NCBI GenBank assembly: GCA_002686705.1
Contig: NYYH01000003.1
Location: 35,838-53,999 of the forward strand
Length of the DNA stretch: 18,162 bases
Source of the DNA: Bacteroidota bacterium
Lineage (GTDB): Bacteria > Bacteroidota > Bacteroidia > Bacteroidales > F082
Direction of reading: 5' to 3'
Shown: positions 1 through 9,548 of the stretch, in pieces
How positions within the stretch are numbered: the first letter of the stretch is position 1
Layout: each line of letters begins with the position of its first letter
Notes under the pieces: generated by a model
What the model saw: the letters and a program-made list of their open reading frames with translations, nothing else
What the model was told of the DNA's origin: nothing
The model's database searches: none
Program-made: the position numbers and the translations under genes

Positions 1-649
1 GAGCTTTTTCATTTATAGTTTTACTGTTGCGTTTGTACTTAAAATGAATTGTTGAACCAATATAAGAGGCAGTGAGATGTGCATTAAAATTATCATTTAT
101 TATAACCCTGCCTCCCATTGAAGTCAAAAATGCAAATACAGTTCTATTATCACTCGTTTCGTAATAATCAACATTGGAGAATGTTGTTGTTGTTCTGATT
201 AAAGCAGTTGGTTTATAAACATTTCTAAGTCCGCCCATCATTTTAAATGTAAATGAAATGTATTCATTAGGCGGAATATCAAATACTAAGCCCGCCAACC
301 CCGAAATGTCACGAAAGGGCTCGGTACTGGCATTTGCAGTTTTAAAGGCAGGACTCGAATCTATGTAACCATTAGATAAACGGTTTTTATCAACTGGGTT
401 AACATTATAATTCAGCATAAAAGCAACGCCAACATGCCATGAATAAAAATATGCTATTTCACCTGTTATGTTAGTACCAACTTTAGCATAACTACTTAAA
501 TTGACACCCTTCATTCTACCAAAATCATAAGCAGGAATTGCAATCCCCATTGACAAAGTAGCTAAACCTCTTTGATATATATACTCCTGAGAATTAGCCA
601 TTTTAAAAACAGCTATAACAAGAATTAGTATTACAAATAGGCGTTTCAA
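1..649 (-). CDS. Outer-membrane beta-barrel-like exported protein, C-terminus beyond window
   Basis: An open frame of 216 codons runs off the left edge of the window, so the C-terminus is missing. I place the start at a TTG (647-649) because an in-frame TAA lies directly upstream and this start gives a good signal peptide: MKRLFVILILVIAVF followed by an ANS-Q cleavage site near residue 20. An ATG at 599-601 is the alternative, but it would destroy the signal. After the signal come alternating polar/aromatic stretches rich in Tyr, Asn and Gly (for example IAYFYSWHVGVAFMLNYN and NEYISFTFKMMGGL), which look like transmembrane beta-hairpins of a small outer-membrane barrel. I do not recognise the family. 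The gene follows the PLP-enzyme gene on the same strand after 56 nt. The partner or cargo of the barrel is unknown, and the barrel assignment is inference from strand pattern only. Confidence 0.6.
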   Translation of the reverse strand, partial: MKRLFVILILVIAVFKMANSQEYIYQRGLATLSMGIAIPAYDFGRMKGVNLSSYAKVGTNITGEIAYFYSWHVGVAFMLNYNVNPVDKNRLSNGYIDSSPAFKTANASTEPFRDISGLAGLVFDIPPNEYISFTFKMMGGLRNVYKPTALIRTTTTFSNVDYYETSDNRTVFAFLTSMGGRVIINDNFNAHLTASYIGSTIHFKYKRNSKTINEKA

Positions 650-668
650 TTAATATTTGATTTTGGAG

Positions 669-684
669 CAAATTACAAAAAAGA
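669..684 (-). promoter_or_regulatory. Weak promoter-like element before the barrel gene
   Basis: On the minus strand the gap holds TTTTTTGTAATTTG, a near match to the Bacteroidota -7 element (TAnnTTTG, here one base short). The same TTTTTTGTAATTT core occurs before the SlyD-type gene at 10100-10112. No clear -33 TTTG is seen. This would let the outer-membrane gene be transcribed apart from dnaN and the PLP-enzyme gene, but the evidence is slight. Confidence 0.22.
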
Positions 685-705
685 TTGATTAATTCCGTAT
701 TCACT

Positions 706-1866
706 CTATTTAAAAGCTTTGATTAATCTTCCCATAGCTTCTTTTATTATAGATCTTGGTGCTGCAAGGTTCATTCTCTGAAAACCCTGTCCTCCATCTC
801 CAAAAGAAGGTCCATGACTCAATCCTAACCTAGCACTATTTATTAATATATCTTTAATTTGATCATCGTTGTAACCGGTATCTCTAAAATCAAGCCAAGC
901 CAGATAAGTAGCCTCAGGGACGATAAGTTTAATATTACTTCCAGATCTTTTCAAGGCCTGTTCAACCTCTTTGTAATTGGCATTAATATATTCATTCAAC
1001 TCATCAACCCATTGTGCACCAAAAGTATAGCCAGCTTCTGAAGCAATCGCTCCAAACAAGTTACCAAAAGACAAATGAAACCGGTTAAGTATATCCTCAA
1101 ATTTATCTTTTAGATCTTTATTAGAAATAATTACCGACGAAGTTGATAAACCTGCAAGATTAAAAGTCTTGCTAGGTGCAATACATGTAACTGTAATATC
1201 AGAAATTTCGGGTGACAAAGATGCCAAGGGAATATGCTTGATACCAGGTAAAATTAAATCGTTATGAACTTCATCAGAAATAATAATAACATTATTTCGA
1301 ACACATATCTCTCCTAATCTCAATAACTCTTCCTTGGTCCAAACACGACCAACAGGATTATGAGGACTTGACAGAAAGCACATTTTTGCCTTTTGTGCCT
1401 TTTGTTCAAAATCTTCAAAATCAATGTAATATCTTCCGTTTTTTAATATTAATTGATTACTTAGCTGTACCCTCTTATTGTCAGTAACTGCACTAAAAAA
1501 TGGAAAATAAACAGGAGGCTGTACAATAATACTATCTCCTTCATTGGTAAATTGAACAGTTGACAGATTTAATGCTGGTACTACTCCAGGACTATAAACT
1601 ATCCAATCAGCATCAATAGTCCAGTTATGTCTATTTTGAACCCACTCTACTATTGATTTATAATACGATTCTTCTCGAAATGAATACCCATAAATTGGGT
1701 GCTTTACTCGTTTTAGTATTGCTTCTCTTATAAAAACAGGAGTTTCAAAGTCCATATCGGCCACCCACAAAGGTATTACATCATCTTTTCCGAAGAACCT
1801 ATCTCGCAAATCATATTTATAATTTGCAGTTGATTCTCTTCTGATAATCTTATCAAAATCGTACAT
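706..1866 (-). CDS. MalY/PatB-type PLP-dependent aminotransferase or cystathionine beta-lyase
   Basis: This 386-residue fold-type I PLP enzyme has the usual length of the MalY/PatB family. Visible landmarks are PLWVADMDF (32-40), SPHNPVGRVW with Asn170 near the cofactor, ISDEVHNDL with Asp198 to pair with the pyridine nitrogen, APSKTFNLAGL with Lys233 as the Schiff-base lysine, and QRMNLA with Arg364 as the likely carboxylate-binding arginine. The VADMDF and SDEVHNDL signatures favour the C-S lyase (cystathionine beta-lyase) branch over classical aspartate aminotransferases. It would cleave cystathionine or cysteine-type substrates in the cytoplasm, although substrate range in this family is broad. 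The ATG start is 16 nt after the dnaN stop, so the two are probably co-transcribed. The link looks positional rather than functional. Confidence 0.88.
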   Translation of the reverse strand: MYDFDKIIRRESTANYKYDLRDRFFGKDDVIPLWVADMDFETPVFIREAILKRVKHPIYGYSFREESYYKSIVEWVQNRHNWTIDADWIVYSPGVVPALNLSTVQFTNEGDSIIVQPPVYFPFFSAVTDNKRVQLSNQLILKNGRYYIDFEDFEQKAQKAKMCFLSSPHNPVGRVWTKEELLRLGEICVRNNVIIISDEVHNDLILPGIKHIPLASLSPEISDITVTCIAPSKTFNLAGLSTSSVIISNKDLKDKFEDILNRFHLSFGNLFGAIASEAGYTFGAQWVDELNEYINANYKEVEQALKRSGSNIKLIVPEATYLAWLDFRDTGYNDDQIKDILINSARLGLSHGPSFGDGGQGFQRMNLAAPRSIIKEAMGRLIKAFK

Positions 1867-1882
1867 GGAAACAGAACTAGTA

Positions 1883-3004
1883 CTACTGGGTGAGCATAAC
1901 AGGCATTATAAGCATTAGAATATCCTCAGGATCATCAGCTTCCTTTTCAGATACTATTATCCCAGCCCGGTTTGGTGCAGACATTTCAATTATAATACGC
2001 TCAGGTTCAAGAGTGTTGAGCATCTCTTGCATGAATCTTGAATTAAAACCAATCTCAATATCATCTCCTTCATAACTACAAGTTAGCCTCTCTTTTGCTT
2101 CACTTGAGAAATCAAGATCTTCGGCAGTTAACAGAAGTTCTTTTCCTGAAATTTTAAACCTAACCTGATGAGTCGACTTACTACCAAAAATAGACACCCT
2201 GCGTATTGCATTTAGCAAGTTTTTTCTATCGATTGACAGGCTAAAAGGATTTTGTGTTGGTATTACAGCTTCATAATTTGGATACTTACCATCAATCAAT
2301 CGACAAATCAAAACTATGTCATCGAATTTAAGCATGGCATTTGTATCATTAATTTCCATTTTAACCGAAACTTCTTCATCCTCTGACATTACATTTTTAA
2401 GATGATTAAGTGGCTTCTTGGGAAGAATTATTGATGTAGGTGTAGAGGAACTAAAATCAGTTCTTCTGTACCTAACAAGTTTGTGTGCGTCAGTAGCAAC
2501 GAAAGTTATGCTTTCTCCGGTAACTTCAAAAAGTACCCCTGACATAACAGGTCGCAATTCATCATTTCCTGTAGCAAAAAGGGTTTTGTTAAATGCATTA
2601 ACAAGCATTGCTGAATTTAACTCCAGCGAAACTGTATTATCCATTACTGGCACCTGTGGGAATTCATCACTTTGATGACCAATGAGTTTGTATTTACCTT
2701 CGCCAGCAAAAATTTCAATACTTGTGTCTACAACAGATATTGTAACCGGCATTTCTGGAAGGGTTTTCATAATATCTTGCAGCATCTTAGCGGGAATAGC
2801 AATAACTCCAGGACCTTCTGCCATGTCGGTAGTTAGTGTTACAGATATGGTTGTTTCTAAGTCAGAGGCTGTAATACATAATTTATCTTTGGTAAGTTCA
2901 AATAAAAAGTCTTCAAGAATGGGTAATGTATTATTGGTTCCCAAAACGCCACTAACTTTTTGCAATCCCCGTAACAAGGTGGTACTTGATATGATAAATT
3001 TCAT
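1883..3004 (-). CDS. dnaN: DNA polymerase III sliding clamp (beta subunit)
   Basis: The 373-residue product has the length and three-domain layout of the bacterial beta clamp (about 1-120, 121-245 and 246-373). Typical stretches are the N-terminal MKFIISSTTLLRGLQKVSG, LPILEDFLFEL, the domain-2 start with MSGVLFEV and FVATDAHKLVRYR, DGKYPNYEAVIP at the domain 2/3 border, and a C-terminus ending LMLIMPVMLTQ, where the hydrophobic partner-binding pocket is completed. It forms the dimeric ring that tethers the replicative polymerase and recruits repair proteins. The start is a plain ATG. dnaA is not adjacent, so this is not the dnaA-dnaN arrangement seen in many bacteria. The upstream gap of 275 nt leaves room for its own promoter, but I see no perfect TAnnTTTG there. 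Confidence 0.97.
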   Translation of the reverse strand: MKFIISSTTLLRGLQKVSGVLGTNNTLPILEDFLFELTKDKLCITASDLETTISVTLTTDMAEGPGVIAIPAKMLQDIMKTLPEMPVTISVVDTSIEIFAGEGKYKLIGHQSDEFPQVPVMDNTVSLELNSAMLVNAFNKTLFATGNDELRPVMSGVLFEVTGESITFVATDAHKLVRYRRTDFSSSTPTSIILPKKPLNHLKNVMSEDEEVSVKMEINDTNAMLKFDDIVLICRLIDGKYPNYEAVIPTQNPFSLSIDRKNLLNAIRRVSIFGSKSTHQVRFKISGKELLLTAEDLDFSSEAKERLTCSYEGDDIEIGFNSRFMQEMLNTLEPERIIIEMSAPNRAGIIVSEKEADDPEDILMLIMPVMLTQ

Positions 3005-3279
3005 CTGTTAAAATTTTATTTTTTGATAGAACATATTATTCTAATTTCAAACATTTGAGAACATTTAACTTTAGCTTTTATACTTCATTTGTGTCTAAAA
3101 ATATTTTAATCTTTCAGAAAACACAACATAATAAATTCTAAAATTAAAATTCACGCATTCTCCAACATGTGGGTAAAATTATGAAAAAAAATAACATTGC
3201 CAACCAGGACTTATTGAACAGTTTTTCACAATAGGATATAAGAAGTAAATCGTCCAGGTTTATTCCAAGTGATCATCAA
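3005..3279. other. Intergenic gap upstream of dnaN; no gene seen
   Basis: This very AT-rich stretch separates the large exported protein gene from dnaN. I see no open frame of note, no strong terminator hairpin and no perfect Bacteroidota -7 box on the minus strand. One near match to a DnaA box (TGTGGGTAA, 3169-3177) is present but isolated. Confidence 0.5.
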
Positions 3280-6200
3280 CTATTTTCTTTCTATCTCTTC
3301 CATCTTCCTTACAAATTCAACACTTTTTCTTCGGGTAGAGATAACATATTCATAGTAATCTAAATCACTATTTGAATTTAAAATTCTTTTTTCAGGTTTG
3401 ATTGTTTCAAGTCGTTCATTAAATGCATTATCAGATGATAACACTTGCATAATTCCATTCTTGTAATTAAAGTAATACCATGTTTTTCTGGAAGGTTCAA
3501 CAAATATTGAAATACTGCTTCCTGTCCTCCCCTTTTCAATCTGTACCCATCCATTAACATATTTATTAATAACATTGCCTCCAAGATAGCCTAGCCCAAT
3601 TTTACCTTTAGAAATGTACGATCGGCTGAAAGAATTCCAATAGAATTTCAGATCACTAAAAATAATACTATGATTAAGCTGTTCAGATATTTTTCTCATT
3701 TGTCCGTAGAGCGCCAATTCTGAGATATGTCGTTCAGCTTCCTCATTTATTAGATTTTTCATCAGGAACATTGGAAATAAACCTTCAGATAAATTGCCGC
3801 CCTCATTATTGGTTAAACGAATACTATCCGTCATCATTCCGAGGGCTTCTTCATCAAAATAGAAATCCAGAAGAAGTACTGTGTTTATATAGGTGGAATC
3901 CACAAGGATTAGATGTTCAAAAGTTCCAGAGGATTTAATAGTAACCATATTAAGATCTAAACCCAAATTAAAATTACCATCACCTCGCATAATGCACCTT
4001 GAATTATCAAGTGAAACATAATTCCCTTCCAGATTATTTTTAGAAAACCGGCTTGCACTGCCTACAGAAAATGCTCTATTGATCGTGTCAAATTTCATTT
4101 GTCCGGTTGCATTGATAAAAATCAAATCAGATGGTTTGCTTATAGGCTCTAGTACTAATGGATAGAATCTTCTGTATTGATCAGAATAGGCAAGACCAAA
4201 GAATGCAGGCCTTCCTAATGCATCACTAGTATTACTATTAACATCAAAATAAATATTACTTGGTTCAAGGACCTGATTAAATGCTACCCAATTATCAATG
4301 TTTACAACACATTCTTCATTAATTTTATAACCACCATTAAATCTTAGATTTTTTCTATTTGCCATCAAGCCAATTTCTCCTTTGAAATTATATTCGGGAC
4401 TTAAAAAGAAAATTTCTCCATCTGGAATTTGACCAAAACCCATAGTAGTTCCATCTTCATTGACAGATATACTGCTTAAGTAAACTGGTTGTTTCATGCC
4501 ATTTCTATCAGAATAATCAACCCAACCTTTGGCTGTAAACTGATTCTTTCCATAGATATTGACTTCAGCATCATAAATACTATGATAAGTATTTGCAGTG
4601 TCTGCAATAATTAAGGCATCAGTAAGTGTATTAATTTTTGCACCTCTCAATATGTTCACAGTTTCGCCACCTGGAAATATTGCGACGTCAGCAACTTTAA
4701 TTAGCCTGACTTTCTCAACGTCGATAATATAATCAATAAGATTATAAGTTGCATTACCGGCAAAAAACCTCAGTGAATCCTGATCTTCATTTATTGAGAT
4801 AAACTCTGGGCCATAAAGCTTATAGTCAATTAATTGTAAGATATTAAGAGTGTCAAGACCTTTATAATCATCTGCCAGATTGCTGCTCAACAATAATTTA
4901 TCATCATCCATCAACCATTCAATTTCATCAAGAGTAGAAATAAAATTATTGAAGGGAAACTTGACAAATGAATTATCATTTATATGATTAAACCAGCCCT
5001 GGTTTTTATCAAAATCAATTTTAGCAAAATAATCCCGCACATCAAATACAATAGAATCGTTCAAGCTATTCCTCAGCAAGAAATCAGCTGTGTCGGCTGT
5101 AAGCATGCTATAGTTAAAATTAATATGATTGGAAACTATCTCCGATTGATCAAATAGAAATGAACCAACGCCTCGCATATAATCAGGGTTTAAAAACAAC
5201 CTACCAGTTAACCATGAATTATCGTAAAGAATAAAAGGCCCTGCATCACTGGATAATGTCATTACATTTGTATCGGTTACCCATTGTATGTTAACTGTAT
5301 CTCCCTGTACCGATGGAAAATTATATTTGTCTGGGCTTTTCATTACTCTAAAATCGTTACTTACACCAATTAATGAGTCGGGGTAAAATGTATAATTGTC
5401 TGATGAGGAGTAAGACGACAAATAAAATAAGTTTCCATTTCCTTTAAAACCTTGGTTACTTACAGATACAAGCGAACTGAATTTACCTAACCCTCCATAA
5501 ATATCATAACCCGCATCAGGTGTTAGATGGTTGAATCCCAATGAGTAATCGGGCATAACTACAAGCGGTTGTTCAATAACCGGGAATATTCCTACAGATT
5601 TCAGGTTCCCCTCAAACGACAGTCCTTCAGTCGTAAATGTTGAAATACTATCAAAAATAAATGGGTCTACTGCAAAGTAGAAACTTTCTGGTATTAGAGT
5701 ACTATCTTGTATTGATTTTTTGTTGAAATAAACATAGCTTACATCGTTACTTCTAAATTTTGGAAATTCTTCATATTTCTTTAACCCGGATTTATTAAAT
5801 GGTTGGTCTATATAAATACTTCCCACCATATCTACAATTACATTCTTTACTCTAATGAGTGAATCACTCAGTTTAAGCGAATCGTTTGAATATACCTTAA
5901 ACGCAAGTGAGTCTACATAGTTCATTTTCAGCATAAAGCTATCGTAAACGAAAGTGCTATTTCTTGAATAAAAATCCAATAAGCCCATATGAACTTGTCC
6001 GTCAAATGTAAAATCCCTATTTTTCTTAAAAGAAATTGTTTTGTCATAGGGATAAATATATACTTCTTGCGAATCGCTGATGCTTACCTCTGGAACCCCA
6101 TTAACTTCCAAATCAAGAGTATTCAGATTTATTGTAGCATTAGGTTTGCCGTCAACATTTGATGTGAGCCTAATTACATCATAATCAATAAGGCCGTTTT

Positions 6201-7767
6201 TTGCCTTCATAAAATATTTAAACCTATCCTTTACAATAGCTCTTTTCTTTCTTGAATCATAAACCAGAAAACCTTTGTTCGACAAATCGATTAGCAAAGC
6301 ACTAACCTGATCAGCAGGCTTTTCCATAAACGAGGCGAGTGCATTTAGTTTTATTTCATTTTCGTCGTAAGTCTTTATATAGTTTTCGATAATATAAAAT
6401 GGGTTAATATCATCAATTCCTTCCATCCTATAAAAATCTTTTTGTGAAAAGTAATTGCTCGACACGAATTCTGCGATATTTCTATTACGTATATTTCTGA
6501 TCCGTTTGAAAACCAAAGAAGTCTCGTTCATTTTCCAAAATAATGCTTGAACATATATATCGAGTTCATGATAAGAATCAAAAAATGGAGTCATTGAAGA
6601 ACCGATATAATCATTATACATTACAAACTGACGTTTGTCGTTTGTGTATTTTACTCTTAAAGATGGGTGATATAATGAATCCTTATCAAAATAAAATACA
6701 AATTCAGCATTTGAAGAAATAAACCCATCGGCACTGAGACGGAATTTCTCTGCCCTTACCATTGCATACAAACTATCGCTTTTTGTAAGCTTTACAATTG
6801 CTTTGGATGTAACACCACCAATCCCAAACAATTTAAGTCCCTCAAGTTGAGCACCCCCAAAAAAACTTACTTCAGGATAAATATTGTACAATTCAAATTG
6901 ATCAAAATATGCGTCAAAACGTGGGAAAGATGTTCTTTCGCTTGGAGGACTTGATGCTATTCTTTCTGTGAGCGTGCCAATAATTGGGTGTGTAAAAAAC
7001 CTTTTGTAATGTAATGTAGCAGAATCAATCTTATACGAAGGAAGGTTAACATCAATAGTATAATTATCAATATCAGCAAATATTTCTTTTGCTTTTTCTT
7101 CACCAAACCGGGACCATCTCAACTTGCCCGATTTCCCATCCCATCTTTTTAGTTCATAATTAAAAGTACCTTTTGTATCAACTATAACAGAACTATCCTT
7201 TTTTGTTGCACATACAAGATCACCCTTTTTAAATATTACCAGGAAATTTGTGTCGAGAAAGAAACTGAAACGAGAATTACGTTGATACCATGATAAGTTG
7301 TTCTTACGATGGAATCTTTCCTTTTCCAGCAAATCTATTGTAAAGTCCAAAAATTTGGAAAAATGAGTGCTTTTCTTCTCATTCAAAAGCTTTTCAGCAT
7401 ATGCATGCCATGAAATAATGCTTCTCGGAATTTGGTTTGATTCAGAAAGAAGTGTTAGTGCATAAATGTAGTCGTATAAATATGGATATGTGCGCATCTT
7501 TTTTAAGCGCATCTTTTCAATAAGATCCCTCACCTCTGCTTTTTCATCCTTATTAAACCGGCCAATACTCCACCGTTCATAAAACCTGGACATTAGAACA
7601 TTTGATTTTTTCTGATAATTTTTAGATGGTGTATTTTGTAATATTGCTGAAATCTGAGAAAAGAACTCCTCAGAATTTACAGATAATGAATCTACTTGTT
7701 GACCATAGATACAAGATACATTCAGTAGTATGAAAGCAAAAAATAATGTTATGTATTTTGGCATCAT
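3280..7767 (-). CDS. Giant exported protein of unknown function (1495 aa)
   Basis: A Sec signal peptide is clear: MMPKYITLFFAFILLNVSCI with cleavage probably after IYG near residue 22. A Cys lies in the signal region but there is no convincing lipobox. The first 150 residues are charged and helical. The rest is dominated by short beta-strand phrases rich in Asp, Asn, Ser and aromatic residues, many with a 'GxLxFxxxxxFxYDS' flavour, such as VHMGLLDFYSRNSTFVYDS around residue 590. Around residues 460-520 a segment (ADQVSALLIDLSNKGFLVYD and following basic residues) resembles a winged-helix fold, unusual for an exported protein. There is no transmembrane barrel signature or C-terminal sorting domain that I recognise. 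I recall very similar large hypothetical proteins across Bacteroidales but no known role. It sits 58 nt after prmA and may share its transcript. A structural or transport role at the cell envelope is speculation. Confidence 0.85.
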   Translation of the reverse strand: MMPKYITLFFAFILLNVSCIYGQQVDSLSVNSEEFFSQISAILQNTPSKNYQKKSNVLMSRFYERWSIGRFNKDEKAEVRDLIEKMRLKKMRTYPYLYDYIYALTLLSESNQIPRSIISWHAYAEKLLNEKKSTHFSKFLDFTIDLLEKERFHRKNNLSWYQRNSRFSFFLDTNFLVIFKKGDLVCATKKDSSVIVDTKGTFNYELKRWDGKSGKLRWSRFGEEKAKEIFADIDNYTIDVNLPSYKIDSATLHYKRFFTHPIIGTLTERIASSPPSERTSFPRFDAYFDQFELYNIYPEVSFFGGAQLEGLKLFGIGGVTSKAIVKLTKSDSLYAMVRAEKFRLSADGFISSNAEFVFYFDKDSLYHPSLRVKYTNDKRQFVMYNDYIGSSMTPFFDSYHELDIYVQALFWKMNETSLVFKRIRNIRNRNIAEFVSSNYFSQKDFYRMEGIDDINPFYIIENYIKTYDENEIKLNALASFMEKPADQVSALLIDLSNKGFLVYDSRKKRAIVKDRFKYFMKAKNGLIDYDVIRLTSNVDGKPNATINLNTLDLEVNGVPEVSISDSQEVYIYPYDKTISFKKNRDFTFDGQVHMGLLDFYSRNSTFVYDSFMLKMNYVDSLAFKVYSNDSLKLSDSLIRVKNVIVDMVGSIYIDQPFNKSGLKKYEEFPKFRSNDVSYVYFNKKSIQDSTLIPESFYFAVDPFIFDSISTFTTEGLSFEGNLKSVGIFPVIEQPLVVMPDYSLGFNHLTPDAGYDIYGGLGKFSSLVSVSNQGFKGNGNLFYLSSYSSSDNYTFYPDSLIGVSNDFRVMKSPDKYNFPSVQGDTVNIQWVTDTNVMTLSSDAGPFILYDNSWLTGRLFLNPDYMRGVGSFLFDQSEIVSNHINFNYSMLTADTADFLLRNSLNDSIVFDVRDYFAKIDFDKNQGWFNHINDNSFVKFPFNNFISTLDEIEWLMDDDKLLLSSNLADDYKGLDTLNILQLIDYKLYGPEFISINEDQDSLRFFAGNATYNLIDYIIDVEKVRLIKVADVAIFPGGETVNILRGAKINTLTDALIIADTANTYHSIYDAEVNIYGKNQFTAKGWVDYSDRNGMKQPVYLSSISVNEDGTTMGFGQIPDGEIFFLSPEYNFKGEIGLMANRKNLRFNGGYKINEECVVNIDNWVAFNQVLEPSNIYFDVNSNTSDALGRPAFFGLAYSDQYRRFYPLVLEPISKPSDLIFINATGQMKFDTINRAFSVGSASRFSKNNLEGNYVSLDNSRCIMRGDGNFNLGLDLNMVTIKSSGTFEHLILVDSTYINTVLLLDFYFDEEALGMMTDSIRLTNNEGGNLSEGLFPMFLMKNLINEEAERHISELALYGQMRKISEQLNHSIIFSDLKFYWNSFSRSYISKGKIGLGYLGGNVINKYVNGWVQIEKGRTGSSISIFVEPSRKTWYYFNYKNGIMQVLSSDNAFNERLETIKPEKRILNSNSDLDYYEYVISTRRKSVEFVRKMEEIERK

Positions 7768-7825
7768 GTTTGGGTTCCAGTTGTATCGAGTTGTTATATC
7801 AGCCTGACATCCATACTCTCAACTA

Positions 7826-8668
7826 TTAACTCTTTAACTTTTTAAAAACAGCAGCTGCCCAGTTATTATTTTCTAAGTTATTAATAAGTCTAAGTCCATA
7901 ATTACTTGCCTCAGCTTCAATATCTGATAAATCATTGGAATAAAAACCGCTAAAATAAATATATCCACCTTCAAGTAACGGATTAGCATAATATTTCATA
8001 TCCTGCAACAAAATATTTTTATTGATATTAGCCAGGATAATCTCAAGATTATCAACATCAACAACGACTTCAGCACCACCCTTTATCACATTTACATTGG
8101 TTATGTTATTCAACTTGACATTTTCTAAAGTATTTTCGTACGACCATTGGTCAATATCAATTGCAGTAACGGTTTCAGCACCTTTCATAGATGCCAGAAT
8201 TGCAAGAACACCTGTACCACAACCCATATCCAGCACTTTCTTATTGGCAAAATCATTTTCTAAAATTAACTGAATCATCATCGCAGTTGTTTCATGATGT
8301 GCTGTACCAAATGCCATTTTTGGCTGAATAACAATTTCATAATCAATAGTTGGTTTACTATCATGAAAAGATGCCCGAACATAACACCTATTATCAATTG
8401 TAACAGAAGGATAATTGCTTTCCCAAACTTCATTCCAGTTTTTATCAGGCATTACTTCGATACTCAACTTTCCTAATTTTTCACACTCACGATAATGATC
8501 AATACTCAAAAGATAATCCTTTACAAACTCGCATTCAGGAATATACGCTATTAAGCTATGCGTTTGCTCCTCAAAACTATCAAAGCCAAACGACATTAGC
8601 TTAGCTATTAGAATTTCAGTATCAACGTAATTTTCAGGTATTGGAACTTTTGTTTGGATGTAATTCAT
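7826..8668 (-). CDS. prmA: Ribosomal protein L11 methyltransferase
   Basis: This S-adenosylmethionine-dependent class I methyltransferase matches PrmA, which trimethylates ribosomal protein L11. I chose the ATG at 8666-8668 (MNYIQTKVPIPEN, 280 aa). A TTG six codons further upstream keeps the frame open but gives an atypical start. Numbered from the ATG, the substrate-recognition half (1-115) precedes a linker with FGTAHHETT (121-129), as seen in PrmA, then motif I LDMGCGTGVLA (146-156), the acidic motif AIDID (169-173) and the ILANIN motif (212-217), which stands where many methyltransferases carry NPP(Y/F). It lies 51 nt behind tpiA and 58 nt before the giant exported protein, all on the minus strand. 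Confidence 0.93.
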   Translation of the reverse strand: MNYIQTKVPIPENYVDTEILIAKLMSFGFDSFEEQTHSLIAYIPECEFVKDYLLSIDHYRECEKLGKLSIEVMPDKNWNEVWESNYPSVTIDNRCYVRASFHDSKPTIDYEIVIQPKMAFGTAHHETTAMMIQLILENDFANKKVLDMGCGTGVLAILASMKGAETVTAIDIDQWSYENTLENVKLNNITNVNVIKGGAEVVVDVDNLEIILANINKNILLQDMKYYANPLLEGGYIYFSGFYSNDLSDIEAEASNYGLRLINNLENNNWAAAVFKKLKS

Positions 8669-8719
8669 GGTATCTTGATAAGTCAAAAGAGGCTTACTAT
8701 TATAGGTGCCATGAGGAAA

Positions 8720-9478
8720 TTACTTAACACTCATAACTATCTTCACAAACTCATCAGCCTTAAGCGAGGCACCACCGATAAGTCCACCGTCCACATCCTT
8801 TTTTGAGAAAAGTGTAGTGGAATTATCAGCATTACAGCTTCCGCCATATAATATTGTGGTTGCATCTGCAATTTGAGGATTGTATTTTTCACTAATCAAT
8901 TTTCTTATAAAGTTATGCATTTCCTGTGCCTGATCAGGTGTGGCAACTATACCTGTACCTATTGCCCATACTGGTTCGTATGCTACCACAATATTTGAGA
9001 ATTCCTCTTTATTAAGATGAAACAATCCATTCACCATTTGACTTCTGACAACATCAAATTGAGAACCAACTTCTCTTTCTTCTAATTGCTCCCCAACACA
9101 AAAAATGGGCCTTACATTATAATCAAGAAGCCGGTCAACTTTTTCAGCTAACTGGTCATCTGTTTCTTTAAAAAACTTTCTCCTTTCGCTATGCCCGACA
9201 ATGCAATATGCAATTTCCATTTCTGCCAGCATAGATGCAGATATTTCGCCTGTGTATGCACCATTCTCGAAGCCGCTTACATTTTGAGCAGCAATTTGCA
9301 AAATTGATTCTTCTGCATAATCAGATGCCATTTCAAGATATAATGCTGGTGGACAAATAACAACTTCACAGTTTATTTCCTCATTGACCAACCTGTCTGC
9401 TACAGAGCTAATTAACTCTTCAGCTTCTTGGAAAGTTTTGTTCATTTTCCAGTTACCAGCAACAATTTTCTTTCTCAT
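8720..9478 (-). CDS. tpiA: Triosephosphate isomerase
   Basis: The enzyme interconverts dihydroxyacetone phosphate and glyceraldehyde 3-phosphate in glycolysis and gluconeogenesis. The ATG at 9476-9478 gives MRKKIVAGNWKMNKT and 252 residues, the normal family length. The frame stays open 16 codons further to a TTG at 9526, but that extension is unlike any TIM N-terminus, so I exclude it. All catalytic residues are present: Asn9 and Lys11 in GNWKMN, His96 in CIVGHSERR, and Glu168 in VVAYEPVWAIGTG. The phosphate-gripping loop 6 follows Glu168, and the YGGS and GGLIGGASL phosphate-binding turns are intact near the C-terminus. No Shine-Dalgarno sequence precedes the ATG. It is 70 nt downstream of the SlyD-type gene. 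Confidence 0.97.
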   Translation of the reverse strand: MRKKIVAGNWKMNKTFQEAEELISSVADRLVNEEINCEVVICPPALYLEMASDYAEESILQIAAQNVSGFENGAYTGEISASMLAEMEIAYCIVGHSERRKFFKETDDQLAEKVDRLLDYNVRPIFCVGEQLEEREVGSQFDVVRSQMVNGLFHLNKEEFSNIVVAYEPVWAIGTGIVATPDQAQEMHNFIRKLISEKYNPQIADATTILYGGSCNADNSTTLFSKKDVDGGLIGGASLKADEFVKIVMSVK

Positions 9479-9548
9479 TTTGAAAATATTATTTTGTGAA
9501 TGATTGTAAGTTATCTCCAATTTCAAACCTCAGAGACAAAATATGTTA

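Noticed and set aside
2418..3011. Plus-strand open frames inside dnaN (85 and 109 codons)
   Set aside because: They lie wholly opposite a clear dnaN, show no family features, and are explained by its codon pattern.
3169..3177. TGTGGGTAA, one mismatch from a DnaA box, upstream of dnaN; considered as an origin signal
   Set aside because: It is a single near match with no cluster, no unwinding repeats and no dnaA nearby. Chance is sufficient.
3378..3584. 68-codon minus-strand frame near the 3' end of the giant exported protein gene
   Set aside because: It overlaps the long gene in another frame, and its sequence has no recognisable feature.
8669..8686. Six-codon N-terminal extension of PrmA from a TTG
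   Set aside because: The ATG at 8668 gives a typical start, so the extension is more likely untranslated leader.
9479..9526. 16-codon N-terminal extension of triosephosphate isomerase from a TTG
   Set aside because: The following ATG gives the exact family N-terminus and usual length; the extension has no counterpart.
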